Origin: Streptomyces sp. Edi4 | GTDB lineage: Bacteria; Actinomycetota; Actinomycetes; Streptomycetales; Streptomycetaceae | DNA length: 64,000 nucleotides | Assembly: GCF_040253615.1 (NCBI RefSeq) | Contig: NZ_JBEJGY010000004.1 | Span: forward strand, 62,001 to 126,000 | Reading direction: 5' to 3' | In this document: positions 1 through 8,168 of the stretch, piece after piece | How positions within the stretch are numbered: the first letter of the stretch is position 1 | Layout of the letters: every line of letters begins with the position of its first letter | Notes under the pieces: model-generated | What the model was told of the DNA's origin: nothing | The model's database searches: none | What the model saw: only the letters and a program-made list of their open reading frames with translations | Made by a program: the position numbers and the translations under genes

Positions 1-61
1 TGACGCGGTCCCCCGCACCCGCCCGCACGTGCTTGCCCACCAGTAGTTCCACCAGTTTCAT
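1..61 (-). CDS. 5' end of an unidentified gene, cut by the window edge
   Basis: The first 20 codons of a minus-strand gene are visible (start MKLVELLVGKHVRAGAGDRV). The ATG overlaps the TGA of the upstream degenerate ketosynthase gene as ATGA, and an AAGGAAGG ribosome site lies about 6 nt before it, so the gene is translationally coupled to the ketosynthase and ACP genes. The GAGDRV ending is common near the N-terminus of AMP-dependent acyl ligases. Such a ligase would fit a carrier-protein pathway, but 20 residues cannot establish the family. Confidence 0.6.
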   Translation of the reverse strand, partial: MKLVELLVGKHVRAGAGDRV

Positions 62-1020
62 CGCGGACCCTTCCTTGGGGACGTCACTTCCACGGCAACG
101 GCGTTGCCGTTGCCGAGGGCCAGCGCGAGGACGCGCGAGCCCGGTTGTTCCGCGCAGCTGTGGTCCGCCGTCAGGGCGACAGCGGCGATGACGGCGGCGA
201 CGCCGCCGGCGGCCCCCAAGTCGCCGAGACGTTCCTCGACGCGCAGCGGCGGCGCGGCGCACAGCGGGGCCAGGACGTCCGGGGCAGGGGCGTCGACGGC
301 CGACGCGGACAGGACCAGCCGGTCCGCCGGCCCGTCCATGCGGGCCAGGCAGGAATGGACGAACGCATCGATGCCGTGCCGGGCCCAACGGGCCCTGAGG
401 ACCGGCCTGACGGCTGTTTCCCGCCCGCCCGGGGCGTTCCGCCGGAGCACCACGCACAGGGCCCCCTCCGCCGGGTCACCGTCGGAGCCGGTCCGCCAGA
501 CGGACGTGGCGGCGGACCCTCCGACCACGACGCGCTCGCACCGGTCGCGCGTCAGCATCCGGACCGCTTCGGTGACGGCGTGGGCGCCCGCGTCCTGGCG
601 GCCGGTCAGGTTCAGGTACGGCCCGTCGAGGCCGAGCCCCACGGAGATCGCCGTCGCGGGTGCGGTGAACGCGGAATGCGCGGTGCGCCGCGGGGAGACC
701 CGGCCGGGCCCCGCCTTTGGGATGTCCGCGCAGGTCTCCGCGTAGGCGGCCAGTCCCGCGGTGGACGAGGCCCAGACAGTGGCGGTCGCACCGGCCGTCC
801 CCGGGGTGCGGGGCGACGCGGCTGATACGGCGGCGGTGGCCGCGGCGAGCGCCTGCTCGTGCTCGGGTGCCTCCCGCGCGAAGGCGCGGAGAGAGGAGGG
901 TACGAGCAGACCGGTGAGACTTGTCGCACCCGGCAGCCGAACACCGATCCCTGCCACGGCTGCCGTCGTCCGGCGTGCGGCGGCGCCCGGGACGGTCCGT
1001 ACGACGGTGTCAGGCCGCAT
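58..1020 (-). CDS. Degenerate beta-ketoacyl synthase-like protein (no catalytic Cys)
   Basis: A 320-residue thiolase-fold protein. The segment around residues 125-190 matches the middle of a ketosynthase: an APATAIS stretch, then LGLDGPYLNLTG, then an alpha-helical AVTEAVRML and VVVGGSAA. At the nucleophile position the sequence is TGRQDAG instead of the usual Cys-containing motif. The C-terminal half lacks the HGTGT and GHT histidine motifs, and the protein is about 90 residues shorter than a normal KS. It therefore cannot condense by the usual mechanism and may be a partner subunit of the active KS encoded just upstream, as chain-length factors are in type II systems. ATG 1020 is preferred over GTG 1026 because GGGAG is well spaced only for the ATG. 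The start lies inside the end of the KS gene. Confidence 0.75.
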   Translation of the reverse strand: MRPDTVVRTVPGAAARRTTAAVAGIGVRLPGATSLTGLLVPSSLRAFAREAPEHEQALAAATAAVSAASPRTPGTAGATATVWASSTAGLAAYAETCADIPKAGPGRVSPRRTAHSAFTAPATAISVGLGLDGPYLNLTGRQDAGAHAVTEAVRMLTRDRCERVVVGGSAATSVWRTGSDGDPAEGALCVVLRRNAPGGRETAVRPVLRARWARHGIDAFVHSCLARMDGPADRLVLSASAVDAPAPDVLAPLCAAPPLRVEERLGDLGAAGGVAAVIAAVALTADHSCAEQPGSRVLALALGNGNAVAVEVTSPRKGPR

Positions 1021-2245
1021 CGTCACTCCCGACCGCGCCGAGCAGAAGTGCCGACACTCCGCCGCCCAGTCCGAAGGCGAGACTGAGCACGGTGGCGAGG
1101 GAGGCCGGGCGGCCCGAGGGCGGCACCAGGTCGAGGCCCTCGCAGGCCGGATCGGCGTCGCGGAGGGTGGCGTTGCCCGGGAGGTGGCCCGCGGCCAGCG
1201 CCATCACCGCCACCACCGCTTCGAGTACTCCTGCCGCGCCCTGGGTGTGGCCGAGCACACCCTTGAGGGAGGACACAGCGGGCCTGCGCCGCCCGGGCCC
1301 ACCGAGGGCGGAGGCGATCGCCCGTGCCTCGACGCCGTCGCTCGCGGGAGTGCCGGTGCCGTGCGCGCACACCCAGTCCACGCTCTGCGGCGAGCGGCCC
1401 GCGTCCGCCAGGCAGGTGCCGATCGCCCGGACGAGAGCGTCACCGGTCGGCCGCGGCCGGGTGAGGTGGTAGGCGTCGGCCGCGGCGCCGTGCGCCAAAA
1501 GCACGGCCAGCGGCACAGCGCCTCGTGCGGCGCAGTGCGCTGCGCTTTCCAGGATCACGGCGGCCGCGCCCTCGGAGGGCTGCATGCCGAGCCGGTCCGC
1601 GTCGAAGGGGCGGGCCACGTCGGGGGCGAGCGCCCGCAGCGTGGTGAACATGGCGAACACCTCCTGGGAGAGCTCCTCGGCTCCGCCGCAGATCGCGACG
1701 TCCACCTCTCCGTCGGCGATCGCTTCGGCCCCGCAGGCCACGGCGTCGCCGCCGACGGAGCAGCCCGAGGCCAGCTGCACCGCGGGCCCGTCGAAGGCCA
1801 CCGCCTGGGGCAGCAGATCGAGCAGCCGTTCCGGTTCGGCCCAGTCGGTGCCTTCGGGTGTCAGCCCCGCGCAGGTGATGCCGTGGTCGAGGACCGGCCT
1901 GGTGGCCATGACCGTCCCGGCGAAGACCCCGGTGCGGTGACCGTCGTCGGGGAGTCCCGCGACGTGCGCCGCCTCGGCCGCGGCGACGGCCAGGAAGCGT
2001 GCCGCGAGCGAACGGTGCGGCGGCACGAGGGAGTCGAGCTGTGACAGCGCGGCCGACGGGATCTCCCCGGCGCGGTCCGAGGGGTGGCGGGAGGTGTCGA
2101 AGCGGGTGACGGGACCTGTCGTCACCCGGCCCGTGCGGACTGCGTCCCACAGCGCCCGGCGCCCCAGTCCGGCCGGTGACACGGCGCCAATTCCCGTCAC
2201 CACCACGCCGGAACGCGCGGGGGCGCGTTTCATGGGCGTCGCCAT
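1010..2245 (-). CDS. Beta-ketoacyl-ACP synthase (FabF/KAS II type), active
   Basis: A 411-residue ketosynthase with the complete Cys-His-His set: Cys162 in ASGCSVGG, His in CAHGTGTPASD, and Lys/His in SSLKGVLGHTQGAAG. The N-terminus VVVTGIGAVSPAGLG is the standard KAS opening. It should act on an acyl group held by the ACP encoded immediately upstream; the two genes share an A (TGATG). In pathways built on 3-hydroxyanthranilate, KS homologues can act as acyltransferases forming amides or esters, so condensation with malonyl units should not be assumed. It sits in a minus-strand operon of DAHP synthase, ACP, KS, KS-like protein and an unidentified gene. Confidence 0.9.
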   Translation of the reverse strand: MATPMKRAPARSGVVVTGIGAVSPAGLGRRALWDAVRTGRVTTGPVTRFDTSRHPSDRAGEIPSAALSQLDSLVPPHRSLAARFLAVAAAEAAHVAGLPDDGHRTGVFAGTVMATRPVLDHGITCAGLTPEGTDWAEPERLLDLLPQAVAFDGPAVQLASGCSVGGDAVACGAEAIADGEVDVAICGGAEELSQEVFAMFTTLRALAPDVARPFDADRLGMQPSEGAAAVILESAAHCAARGAVPLAVLLAHGAAADAYHLTRPRPTGDALVRAIGTCLADAGRSPQSVDWVCAHGTGTPASDGVEARAIASALGGPGRRRPAVSSLKGVLGHTQGAAGVLEAVVAVMALAAGHLPGNATLRDADPACEGLDLVPPSGRPASLATVLSLAFGLGGGVSALLLGAVGSDDAA

Positions 2246-2496
2246 CAGGCCGCCTTCCCCTTGGCGCGCAGCAGCGCCACCATGCTGGAGGACGACGTCA
2301 CTTCGGCGGCTTCGTCGGGGCTGATCTCGAGGTCGAACTCGCGCCCCACCCGCACGATGATCTCGACCTTCTCCAGGGAGTCCGCCGCCAGGTCGTCGTA
2401 GAAACCGGCGTCAGCCTCCACGCTTTCGACTTCGAGGACTTCGGCGACGATATTGCGCACACGATCGAGAGCGGAAATATTCTCAACTTCGGGCAT
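2245..2496 (-). CDS. Acyl carrier protein
   Basis: An 83-residue carrier protein with the phosphopantetheine site DSLEKVEIIV, the Ser following LAAD, and the usual acidic helices. The ATG at 2496 is chosen because GAGGAA lies about 7 nt upstream; a longer in-frame start would extend into the DAHP synthase gene. The stop overlaps the KS start. It probably carries an aryl or acyl intermediate for the neighbouring KS pair, loaded by a ligase that may be the gene cut off at the left edge. Confidence 0.92.
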   Translation of the reverse strand: MPEVENISALDRVRNIVAEVLEVESVEADAGFYDDLAADSLEKVEIIVRVGREFDLEISPDEAAEVTSSSSMVALLRAKGKAA

Positions 2497-2506
2497 CGAC
2501 CGTTCC

Positions 2507-3715
2507 TCAATTCCAGTTCGCAGCGACAGAAATCGCCTGTTCCGCATTCAGTCGGGGGTCGCACAGCGTGGTGGAGCGCCCGTCGCGGCCGGCGAGTTCC
2601 GACGCGTCGGCGACACATTCGGAGACCTCGTCGGGGGTGGTCTCCAGATGCAGTCCGCCCGGAAACAGCCCGATTTCACGCAGAGCGCCCTGGAACTCGA
2701 CGATCTCCTGTACGACGGAGGTCAACAGCCGCGTCTTGCGGCCGCTGGCGGCCCTGACGGTGTTGCCGTGCATCGGGTCGCACAGCCAGACCACCGGGTG
2801 CCCGGCCTCGCGGACTTGGGCGGCCAGCGCCGGCAGCCGACGGGCCGCCTCTCCGGCTCCCATGCGTGAAATGAGCGTCAGCCGCCCGGGGCTGCGCTGC
2901 GGATCCAGGAGCGCGCACAGGCGAAGGAGTTCGTGCTCCGTCATGCTGGGACCGACTTTGCAGGCGACCGGGTTCGAGACCAGAGCCAGCATGCGTACGT
3001 GCGCGCCGTCGATCTGCCGGGTGCGGTCGCCGATCCACGGCCAGTGCGTGGACGTCAGCAGCGTGTCGCCCTCGCTGCCATGGCGCAGTTGCGGCAGTTC
3101 GTAGTCCAGCACCAGCGCCTCGTGGCTGGCCCACACCGGCACCCTGGTGATCTCCTGTTGCCTGCGCAGGTACGTCATGGCGGTGGTCGCGGCCTCGTGG
3201 CAGGCGAGCATGCGCAGCGGATCGGACCTGCGGTCCCTCTCCGTCCCCATCGGTCCGTTGACCAAGTGACCGCGGTATACGGGCAGTTCGATTCCGTCGA
3301 CGAACTCCGTCGGGGCCGACCGGGGCTTGGCGAACTGACCGGCGAAGCGGCCCACTCGAAGCACCGGCAGTCCGGAACCGATCTGCATCACACCTGCGAG
3401 AGCGTCCAGCAGACCGGTCTTCCGGCCCAGATGGGCGGGCGTGCATTCGGCCGGGTCTTCGGCGCAGTCGCCCGCCTGGACGACCTGCCTGCGGCCTGCC
3501 GCGACGTCGGCCAGGGCCGAGCGCAGAGCGTTGACCTCGTCGGCGTCCACCAGTTCCGGCAGAAGAGCGAGGTCTCGCCTGATCCCCGTGACGAGCCAGT
3601 CGTCGTTCCAGACGGGCTGCTGATGGGAGGGCAGCAGCCGCCAGGACCGCATCTCGTCCTCGGTCAGCGCGTAGTGGGATTCGGCGAGTCCGGCCCAGTT
3701 GATGGCGACATTCAT
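2507..3715 (-). CDS. Class II (plant-type) DAHP synthase, PhzC/AroG type
   Basis: Condenses phosphoenolpyruvate and erythrose 4-phosphate to DAHP, the first shikimate step. The 402-residue protein shows the class II signatures: WxGLAESHYALT near the N-terminus, QAGDCAED, the arginine-bearing GRFAGQFAKPRS, KVGPSM, and DPMHGNT near residue 310. A second copy beside an ADIC synthase gene is typical of secondary-metabolite clusters that boost chorismate supply. ATG 3715 (MNVAINWAG) is chosen because homologues begin close to this motif; upstream residues are not conserved-looking. The Shine-Dalgarno is weak. First gene of the leftward operon, divergent from the PhzE-type gene. Confidence 0.93.
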   Translation of the reverse strand: MNVAINWAGLAESHYALTEDEMRSWRLLPSHQQPVWNDDWLVTGIRRDLALLPELVDADEVNALRSALADVAAGRRQVVQAGDCAEDPAECTPAHLGRKTGLLDALAGVMQIGSGLPVLRVGRFAGQFAKPRSAPTEFVDGIELPVYRGHLVNGPMGTERDRRSDPLRMLACHEAATTAMTYLRRQQEITRVPVWASHEALVLDYELPQLRHGSEGDTLLTSTHWPWIGDRTRQIDGAHVRMLALVSNPVACKVGPSMTEHELLRLCALLDPQRSPGRLTLISRMGAGEAARRLPALAAQVREAGHPVVWLCDPMHGNTVRAASGRKTRLLTSVVQEIVEFQGALREIGLFPGGLHLETTPDEVSECVADASELAGRDGRSTTLCDPRLNAEQAISVAANWN

Positions 3716-3928
3716 GAAGGTTCGATCCCCGTATCCCCTGTCGGCTGCCTCGGCACAGAGCAGATAAATGAGGCACACAATCGAATCGTCGATGTTCGGC
3801 GGGTTACAGCCGAATGACGCTGAGATTGAACGAGCTATTCGGGCTGAACAGCCGACGTGCAAGCCGGATCCGTCGCGGTCAGCCGATTTCGAATCTAGCC
3901 GTACGGAAGCCTCTGCGGGCTACCCGTA

Positions 3929-3990
3929 CGAGTAGTCGGAAGCAGTTGACAACCTACTCGCCCACCGCAGCGCGCAGCGTATGTGAGTAG
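3929..3990. promoter_or_regulatory. Divergent intergenic region with repeated CGAGTAG boxes
   Basis: The 395-bp gap 3716-4110 between the divergent DAHP and ADIC synthase genes is richer in A/T than its surroundings. CGAGTAG (3929-3935) and its exact inverse CTACTCG (3954-3960) flank TTGACA (3946-3951), and a further GAGTAG lies at 3985-3990. The motif CCGTACG also occurs twice near 3899-3930. The arrangement looks like operator sites for a cluster regulator overlapping a -35 element. No convincing -10 at normal spacing was found. Confidence 0.4.
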
Positions 3991-4110
3991 TGGCCCCCAC
4001 CCGGCCCGACTGCGAGACTCTGGTTCGCAACGCGGGAGAAGACGAGAGAGCAGAATCAAGAGCCAGAGGCGGCGGCCACCTGTTGCCGTGCGAGTTTTCG
4101 GGGAGTTCTC

Positions 4111-6039
4111 GTGAATGAGATGAACACAGCACGTCTGCACACCCTCTGGGGACCCGACGCACCGCCGTTCGTCCTGCTGCACCGACCGCACTCCGCCGGT
4201 CACCAGGATGTCGAACTTCTGCTCGGGAACGTCACGGAGGTGGCGCGACTGAGCGACCTTCCGCTGCCCTGCGACCCGCCGCGGGACGGGGCCGGGAACA
4301 GTCACGATCTGGTGGTCCTGGTTCCGTACCGGCAGATAGCGGAGCGCGGTTATGCGCACCAGGACGACGGCACACCGCTGCTCGCCATGACGGTGGACGA
4401 GCAGACCAGGCTGAGCGTCAAGGAGACCCTGGCGGCGTTCCCCGCTCGGCCCTTCGAGTTGGCGGACGCCGGCTTCGACACCGACGACGCCGAGTACGAG
4501 CGGGTCGTCCGCAAGATCATGAGCGAGGAGATCGGGCGCGGCGAGGGGGCGAACTTCGTCATCAAGCGCTCCTTCGTCGCCACCGTCCAAGGGCCGCCCA
4601 CCGAGGCCGCGCTGACGGTGTTCCGCCGTCTGCTCGCCGGTGAGGCCGGCGCGTACTGGACCTTCCTCATGCACACGGGCACACGCACACTGGTGGGCGC
4701 CACCCCCGAGCGCCACGTCGCGCTCAACGACGGCACCGTCACCATGACGCCGATCAGCGGCACCTACCGCTACCCCGCCGGCGGGCCCACCGTCCCCGAG
4801 ACGCTCCGCTTCCTCGCCGATCCCAAGGAGACGGACGAGCTGTACATGGTCGTCGACGAAGAGCTGAAGATGATGGCGCGCATCTGCGAACCCGGAATCC
4901 GGGCCGAGGGCCCGTACCTGCGGGAGATGACACGGCTGGCCCACACCGAGTACCACCTCAGCGGGCGCACCACGCGCGAGCCGGGCGACATCCTGCGCGA
5001 GACGATGTTCGTGCCCACCGTCACGGGCAGCCCGCTGGAGAACGCCTGCCGGGTCATCAACCGGTACGAGAGCGACGGACGCGCCTACTACAGCGGGGTC
5101 CTCGCCCTGATCGGCCGGGACGGCGCCGGCGCGCGACGCATGGACTCCGCGGTGCTCATCCGCTGCGCCGACATCGACGCGGATTCCCGGCTGCGGATCG
5201 GAGTCGGCGCCACCCTGGTACGCCACTCCGACCCCGCCTCCGAGGTGGCCGAAACCCGCGCCAAGGCGGCGGCGGTGCTACAGGCCCTGCACGGCGACGT
5301 GCTCCAGGCAGCCAAGCGCCCCGTACTCACCGAGGACAGCGCGATCCTCGACTCGCTGGCGGACCGCAACCGGACCCTGGCCCGGTTCTGGCTGGACCCG
5401 TTCGACGAGCAGGCGTACCGGGAGAACCGCGAGGTGCTGAACGGCAGGCGGATCCTGCTCATCGACGGCGAGGACACCTTCACCGCGATGCTCAACCACC
5501 AACTCATCTCCCTGGGCCTGCACGTCACCGTCCGGCGCTTCGACGAACCGTACGAACCGGCCGACCACGACCTCGTGATCGTGGGCCCAGGACCCGGCGA
5601 TCCGCGCGACGGGAACCATCCGAAGATCGCCGCCCTGCGCCGCACCGTCCGCGGGCTCCTGGCCGCGCGGCGGCCCTTCCTGGCGGTCTGCCTCGGACAC
5701 CAGGTGCTCTGCGCGGAGCTCGGGCTCGATCTGGTCCGCAAGAACCCGCCCAACCAGGGGGTGCAGCGAGAGATCGACCTGTTCGGCCGCACGGCCAGGC
5801 TCGGCTTCTACAACACCTACGCGGCCCTGTGCCCCACCGACCGCTTCAGCGGCCCGCACGTCCCCGAGGGCATCGACGTGAGCCGGGACCCGGACAGCGG
5901 CGAGGTCCACGCACTGCGCGGCGAACGGCTGCGCTCGACACAGTTCCATCCGGAATCCCTGTTGTCCGAGGACGGCCTGCGCATCCTCGCCGACGACTTG
6001 TCGACGCTGCTGCCCGCGCCCGTCGGCGTGACGGGCTGA
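4111..6039 (+). CDS. phzE: 2-amino-2-deoxyisochorismate (ADIC) synthase, PhzE type
   Basis: A 642-residue fusion of a TrpE-like chorismate-binding domain (about residues 60-400; PISGTYRYPAGG and a final GATLVRHSDPASE stretch) and a class I glutamine amidotransferase domain (about 440-635; nucleophile in VCLGHQVLC, His-Glu in TQFHPES). This order and length match PhzE, which makes ADIC from chorismate and glutamine, rather than anthranilate synthase, which normally has separate subunits. ADIC leads to dihydrohydroxyanthranilate, phenazines, 3-hydroxyanthranilate and related units. GTG 4111 is preferred because GGGGAG lies 6 nt upstream. It is divergent from the DAHP synthase operon. An anthranilate-producing variant cannot be excluded by eye. 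Confidence 0.88.
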   Translation: MNEMNTARLHTLWGPDAPPFVLLHRPHSAGHQDVELLLGNVTEVARLSDLPLPCDPPRDGAGNSHDLVVLVPYRQIAERGYAHQDDGTPLLAMTVDEQTRLSVKETLAAFPARPFELADAGFDTDDAEYERVVRKIMSEEIGRGEGANFVIKRSFVATVQGPPTEAALTVFRRLLAGEAGAYWTFLMHTGTRTLVGATPERHVALNDGTVTMTPISGTYRYPAGGPTVPETLRFLADPKETDELYMVVDEELKMMARICEPGIRAEGPYLREMTRLAHTEYHLSGRTTREPGDILRETMFVPTVTGSPLENACRVINRYESDGRAYYSGVLALIGRDGAGARRMDSAVLIRCADIDADSRLRIGVGATLVRHSDPASEVAETRAKAAAVLQALHGDVLQAAKRPVLTEDSAILDSLADRNRTLARFWLDPFDEQAYRENREVLNGRRILLIDGEDTFTAMLNHQLISLGLHVTVRRFDEPYEPADHDLVIVGPGPGDPRDGNHPKIAALRRTVRGLLAARRPFLAVCLGHQVLCAELGLDLVRKNPPNQGVQREIDLFGRTARLGFYNTYAALCPTDRFSGPHVPEGIDVSRDPDSGEVHALRGERLRSTQFHPESLLSEDGLRILADDLSTLLPAPVGVTG

Positions 6040-6154
6040 ACGCGGAACGTCTCAGCGCGGGACGGGCCGCCCGCCCGTTCAGCGGCGCACACCGACGCGG
6101 GGGCATCCCACCCCTCCACTCCCGCCTCCGACCTTTCAACGGAAAGCGCACTTG

Positions 6155-7711
6155 ATGCCAGGCAGTCACCGGCGTCCGGCCACGACGGGGTCCGCGGGAC
6201 GCGGTCTCGTTCTCGCACTGGGCCTCTCGGCCATGATCGTTTCAATGATGCAGACCCTGATCGTCCCGATCCTGACAGTGGTTCAGCAGGATCTGTCGCT
6301 GTCTTCCTCCACGACGAGCTGGCTGGCCACCTCGACGCTGCTGTCGGCCGCCGTGTTCACGCCCGTGCTCGGCCGCCTCGGCGACATGCACGGAAAGCGG
6401 CCCGTACTCCTGGGTGTGCTCGGGGTGACCGTCGCCGGATCCGTACTGGCCGCCTGCACCAGCTCGCTACCGCTGCTCCTCCTCGCCCGCGTGATGCAGG
6501 GGGCCTCCACGGCGATCTTCCCGCTGGCGCTGTCGGTGCTGCGCGACGAACTGCCCGCGCGGCGCCTGCCGGGGGCGATGGGGCTGGTCAGCGGAACCCT
6601 CGCGTTCGGCAGCGGCCTCGCCCTTGTCGGCGCGGGACTGCTCAGCCAGGGCCCGCACCCGGACTACCACCGGGTCTTCTGGCTGGCGACCGTCCTGTCC
6701 CTGATCGCCCTGGCCACCGCCGCGATCGCCGTCCCGCCGTCCCCCTCCTCCGTCGGCGGCCGTACGGACTGGCTGGGAGTGACGACGCTCGCCGGCGCGA
6801 TGATCCTGCTCCTCCTGCCCATCTCGCAGGGCGCCGCGTGGGGTTGGACATCGGCACGGTGCCTGGGCCTGCTCGCAGGCGCGGCGCTGCTCGCGGTCGT
6901 GTGGGTACTCGTCGAACGCCGGGTGCGTCAACCGCTGGTGGACATGCGGATGTTCGTGCTGCGGCCGGTGGTCTTCACCAACCTCGCCGGCGTCCTCCTG
7001 GGATTCGGCATGTTCACCCAGTTCATAGGCATCTCGTATCTGGTGCAGACGCCCCGCGGCGTGGCGGGGTACGGCTTCTCGGCCTCGGTGCTGGACGCCG
7101 CCGTGGTCTACCTGCTGCCCGGCACCATCGCGTCCCTGATCGCCGCGCAGTTCGGCGGCGTACTGGTCCGCCGGATCGGGGCCCGCATCACCCTGGCCGC
7201 CGGAGCCGGATCGGGTGTCCTGGGCTTCGGCTGGCTGGCCCTCAGCCACGCCAGTCCCGGGGGCGTCGTGGCAGCGGGCCTGCTCACCGGCGTCGCGGTC
7301 AGCTTCGGCTTCGCGACTCTGCCCGCGTTCATCGTGGCGGGCGTCCCCGCCCATCAGAGCGGCATCGCGAACGGCATCAACTCGATCGCCCGGTCCCTGG
7401 GCAGTTCCCTGGGCAGCGCCGTGATCACCGCGGTACTGAGCGCCCACCTGCTGACAGGACTTCCGCCCGGGACGCATCCGCTGCCCGGCGAAGGCCAGTA
7501 CACGCTTTCCTTCACTCTCGGCGCCTGCGCCTTCGCACTGGTCGCCCTCATCGCCCTGACCGGCCTGCGGATCAAAGCCGCCCCGCACCACGTGGTTTCT
7601 CCAGGCCCTCGACCGTCGCCGGATGACCGGCTCGATGGGGCGGGCCGGGGCGGCAGGCGTCGACGCGGCCATGGAGTCCTTCTTCAGCCTGCCGCAGAAG
7701 AACGCCCTTGA
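6155..7711 (+). CDS. MFS drug exporter (DHA2, 14-TM type)
   Basis: A 518-residue membrane protein. It has the motif A-like GRLGDMHGKR after TM2, RVMQGA in TM4, and about 14 hydrophobic helices, as in the DHA2 drug/H+ antiporter family. It follows the ADIC synthase gene in the same direction and probably exports the product of the left-hand cluster. ATG 6155 has GGAAAG upstream; a TTG directly before it is an alternative. The last 45 or so residues, after the final helix, are Arg/Gly/Pro-rich and overlap transposase remnants, so the original 3' end was probably replaced by insertion debris. Confidence 0.9.
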   Translation: MPGSHRRPATTGSAGRGLVLALGLSAMIVSMMQTLIVPILTVVQQDLSLSSSTTSWLATSTLLSAAVFTPVLGRLGDMHGKRPVLLGVLGVTVAGSVLAACTSSLPLLLLARVMQGASTAIFPLALSVLRDELPARRLPGAMGLVSGTLAFGSGLALVGAGLLSQGPHPDYHRVFWLATVLSLIALATAAIAVPPSPSSVGGRTDWLGVTTLAGAMILLLLPISQGAAWGWTSARCLGLLAGAALLAVVWVLVERRVRQPLVDMRMFVLRPVVFTNLAGVLLGFGMFTQFIGISYLVQTPRGVAGYGFSASVLDAAVVYLLPGTIASLIAAQFGGVLVRRIGARITLAAGAGSGVLGFGWLALSHASPGGVVAAGLLTGVAVSFGFATLPAFIVAGVPAHQSGIANGINSIARSLGSSLGSAVITAVLSAHLLTGLPPGTHPLPGEGQYTLSFTLGACAFALVALIALTGLRIKAAPHHVVSPGPRPSPDDRLDGAGRGGRRRRGHGVLLQPAAEERP

Positions 7712-7739
7712 CCGCCGGGTGTGGGCCACCCGCGAGGAA
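7629..7739 (+). mobile_element. Remnant of an IS3-family transposase (OrfB)
   Basis: About 37 codons read SMGRAG...AAMESFFSL, then QKNALDRRVWATREE, which is the integrase-core segment with the third acidic residue of IS3-type OrfB proteins. No upstream catalytic domain, terminal repeats or target duplication can be seen. It overlaps the altered 3' end of the MFS gene and abuts an RHS fragment. Confidence 0.7.
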
Positions 7740-7746
7740 CCGCGGA

Positions 7747-8016
7747 TTCGCGGGTCGGGTCGCCGGTGGTGGTGTTCTCCACGATCCAGCGTGGGTTGTC
7801 GCCGCCACCGGAGTAGTGGTTGACCTTGGATACGGGCGACGTCCGTGTCGAACCGCTGCCGGTCTCCACTGTCCAGGAGCGGTATCGCGTGGCGGGGTCG
7901 AGCGCCCACGCCTGACGGCTGCCGTTCGCGGTGTGGTGCTGGACGAGGTCGTTGGCGTAGCAGCCGAGACTGGCGCCTGGAAGGGCCGGGGTGCGGCCGA
8001 ACGCATCGTAGGTGCA
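7747..8016 (-). pseudogene. Fragment of an RHS/YD-repeat protein
   Basis: On the minus strand the frame reads CTYDAFGRT, later LGCYANDLVQ, RYRSWTVETG and HYSGGGDNPRWIVENTTTG. This is the RHS core pattern (YDxxGR, xYxNDLV, GDxPRW) of very large secreted or cell-surface polymorphic-toxin proteins. Only about 90 codons remain, without a start, a signal or the toxin end. It lies head-to-head with the transposase remnant, so 7.63-8.02 kb is a graveyard of mobile or toxin DNA. Confidence 0.7.
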
Positions 8017-8168
8017 GCCGCTGGAAGGTGCCTGCGTCAGAGCCGGTGGCTGACATCGGCAGGCCTCGCGGCTCGGTGGCGTGGTCGTTGGTGTACCGCC
8101 CACGTCCACGTCCTCATCACCTCCTCCCCACACCACGGCGAGGACGAGTGATCGCCTGTCCAGTCGCC

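Noticed and set aside
761..2044. Plus-strand frame opposite the ketosynthase genes
   Set aside because: Arg/Gly-rich shadow; the minus strand has the KS catalytic residues.
3895..5226. Minus-strand frame opposite the PhzE-type gene
   Set aside because: The plus strand carries a complete chorismate-binding domain; the antisense frame has no recognisable motif.
7629..8016. A complete insertion sequence at 7.6-8.0 kb
   Set aside because: Only about 37 codons of transposase remain, with no terminal inverted repeats or target duplication.
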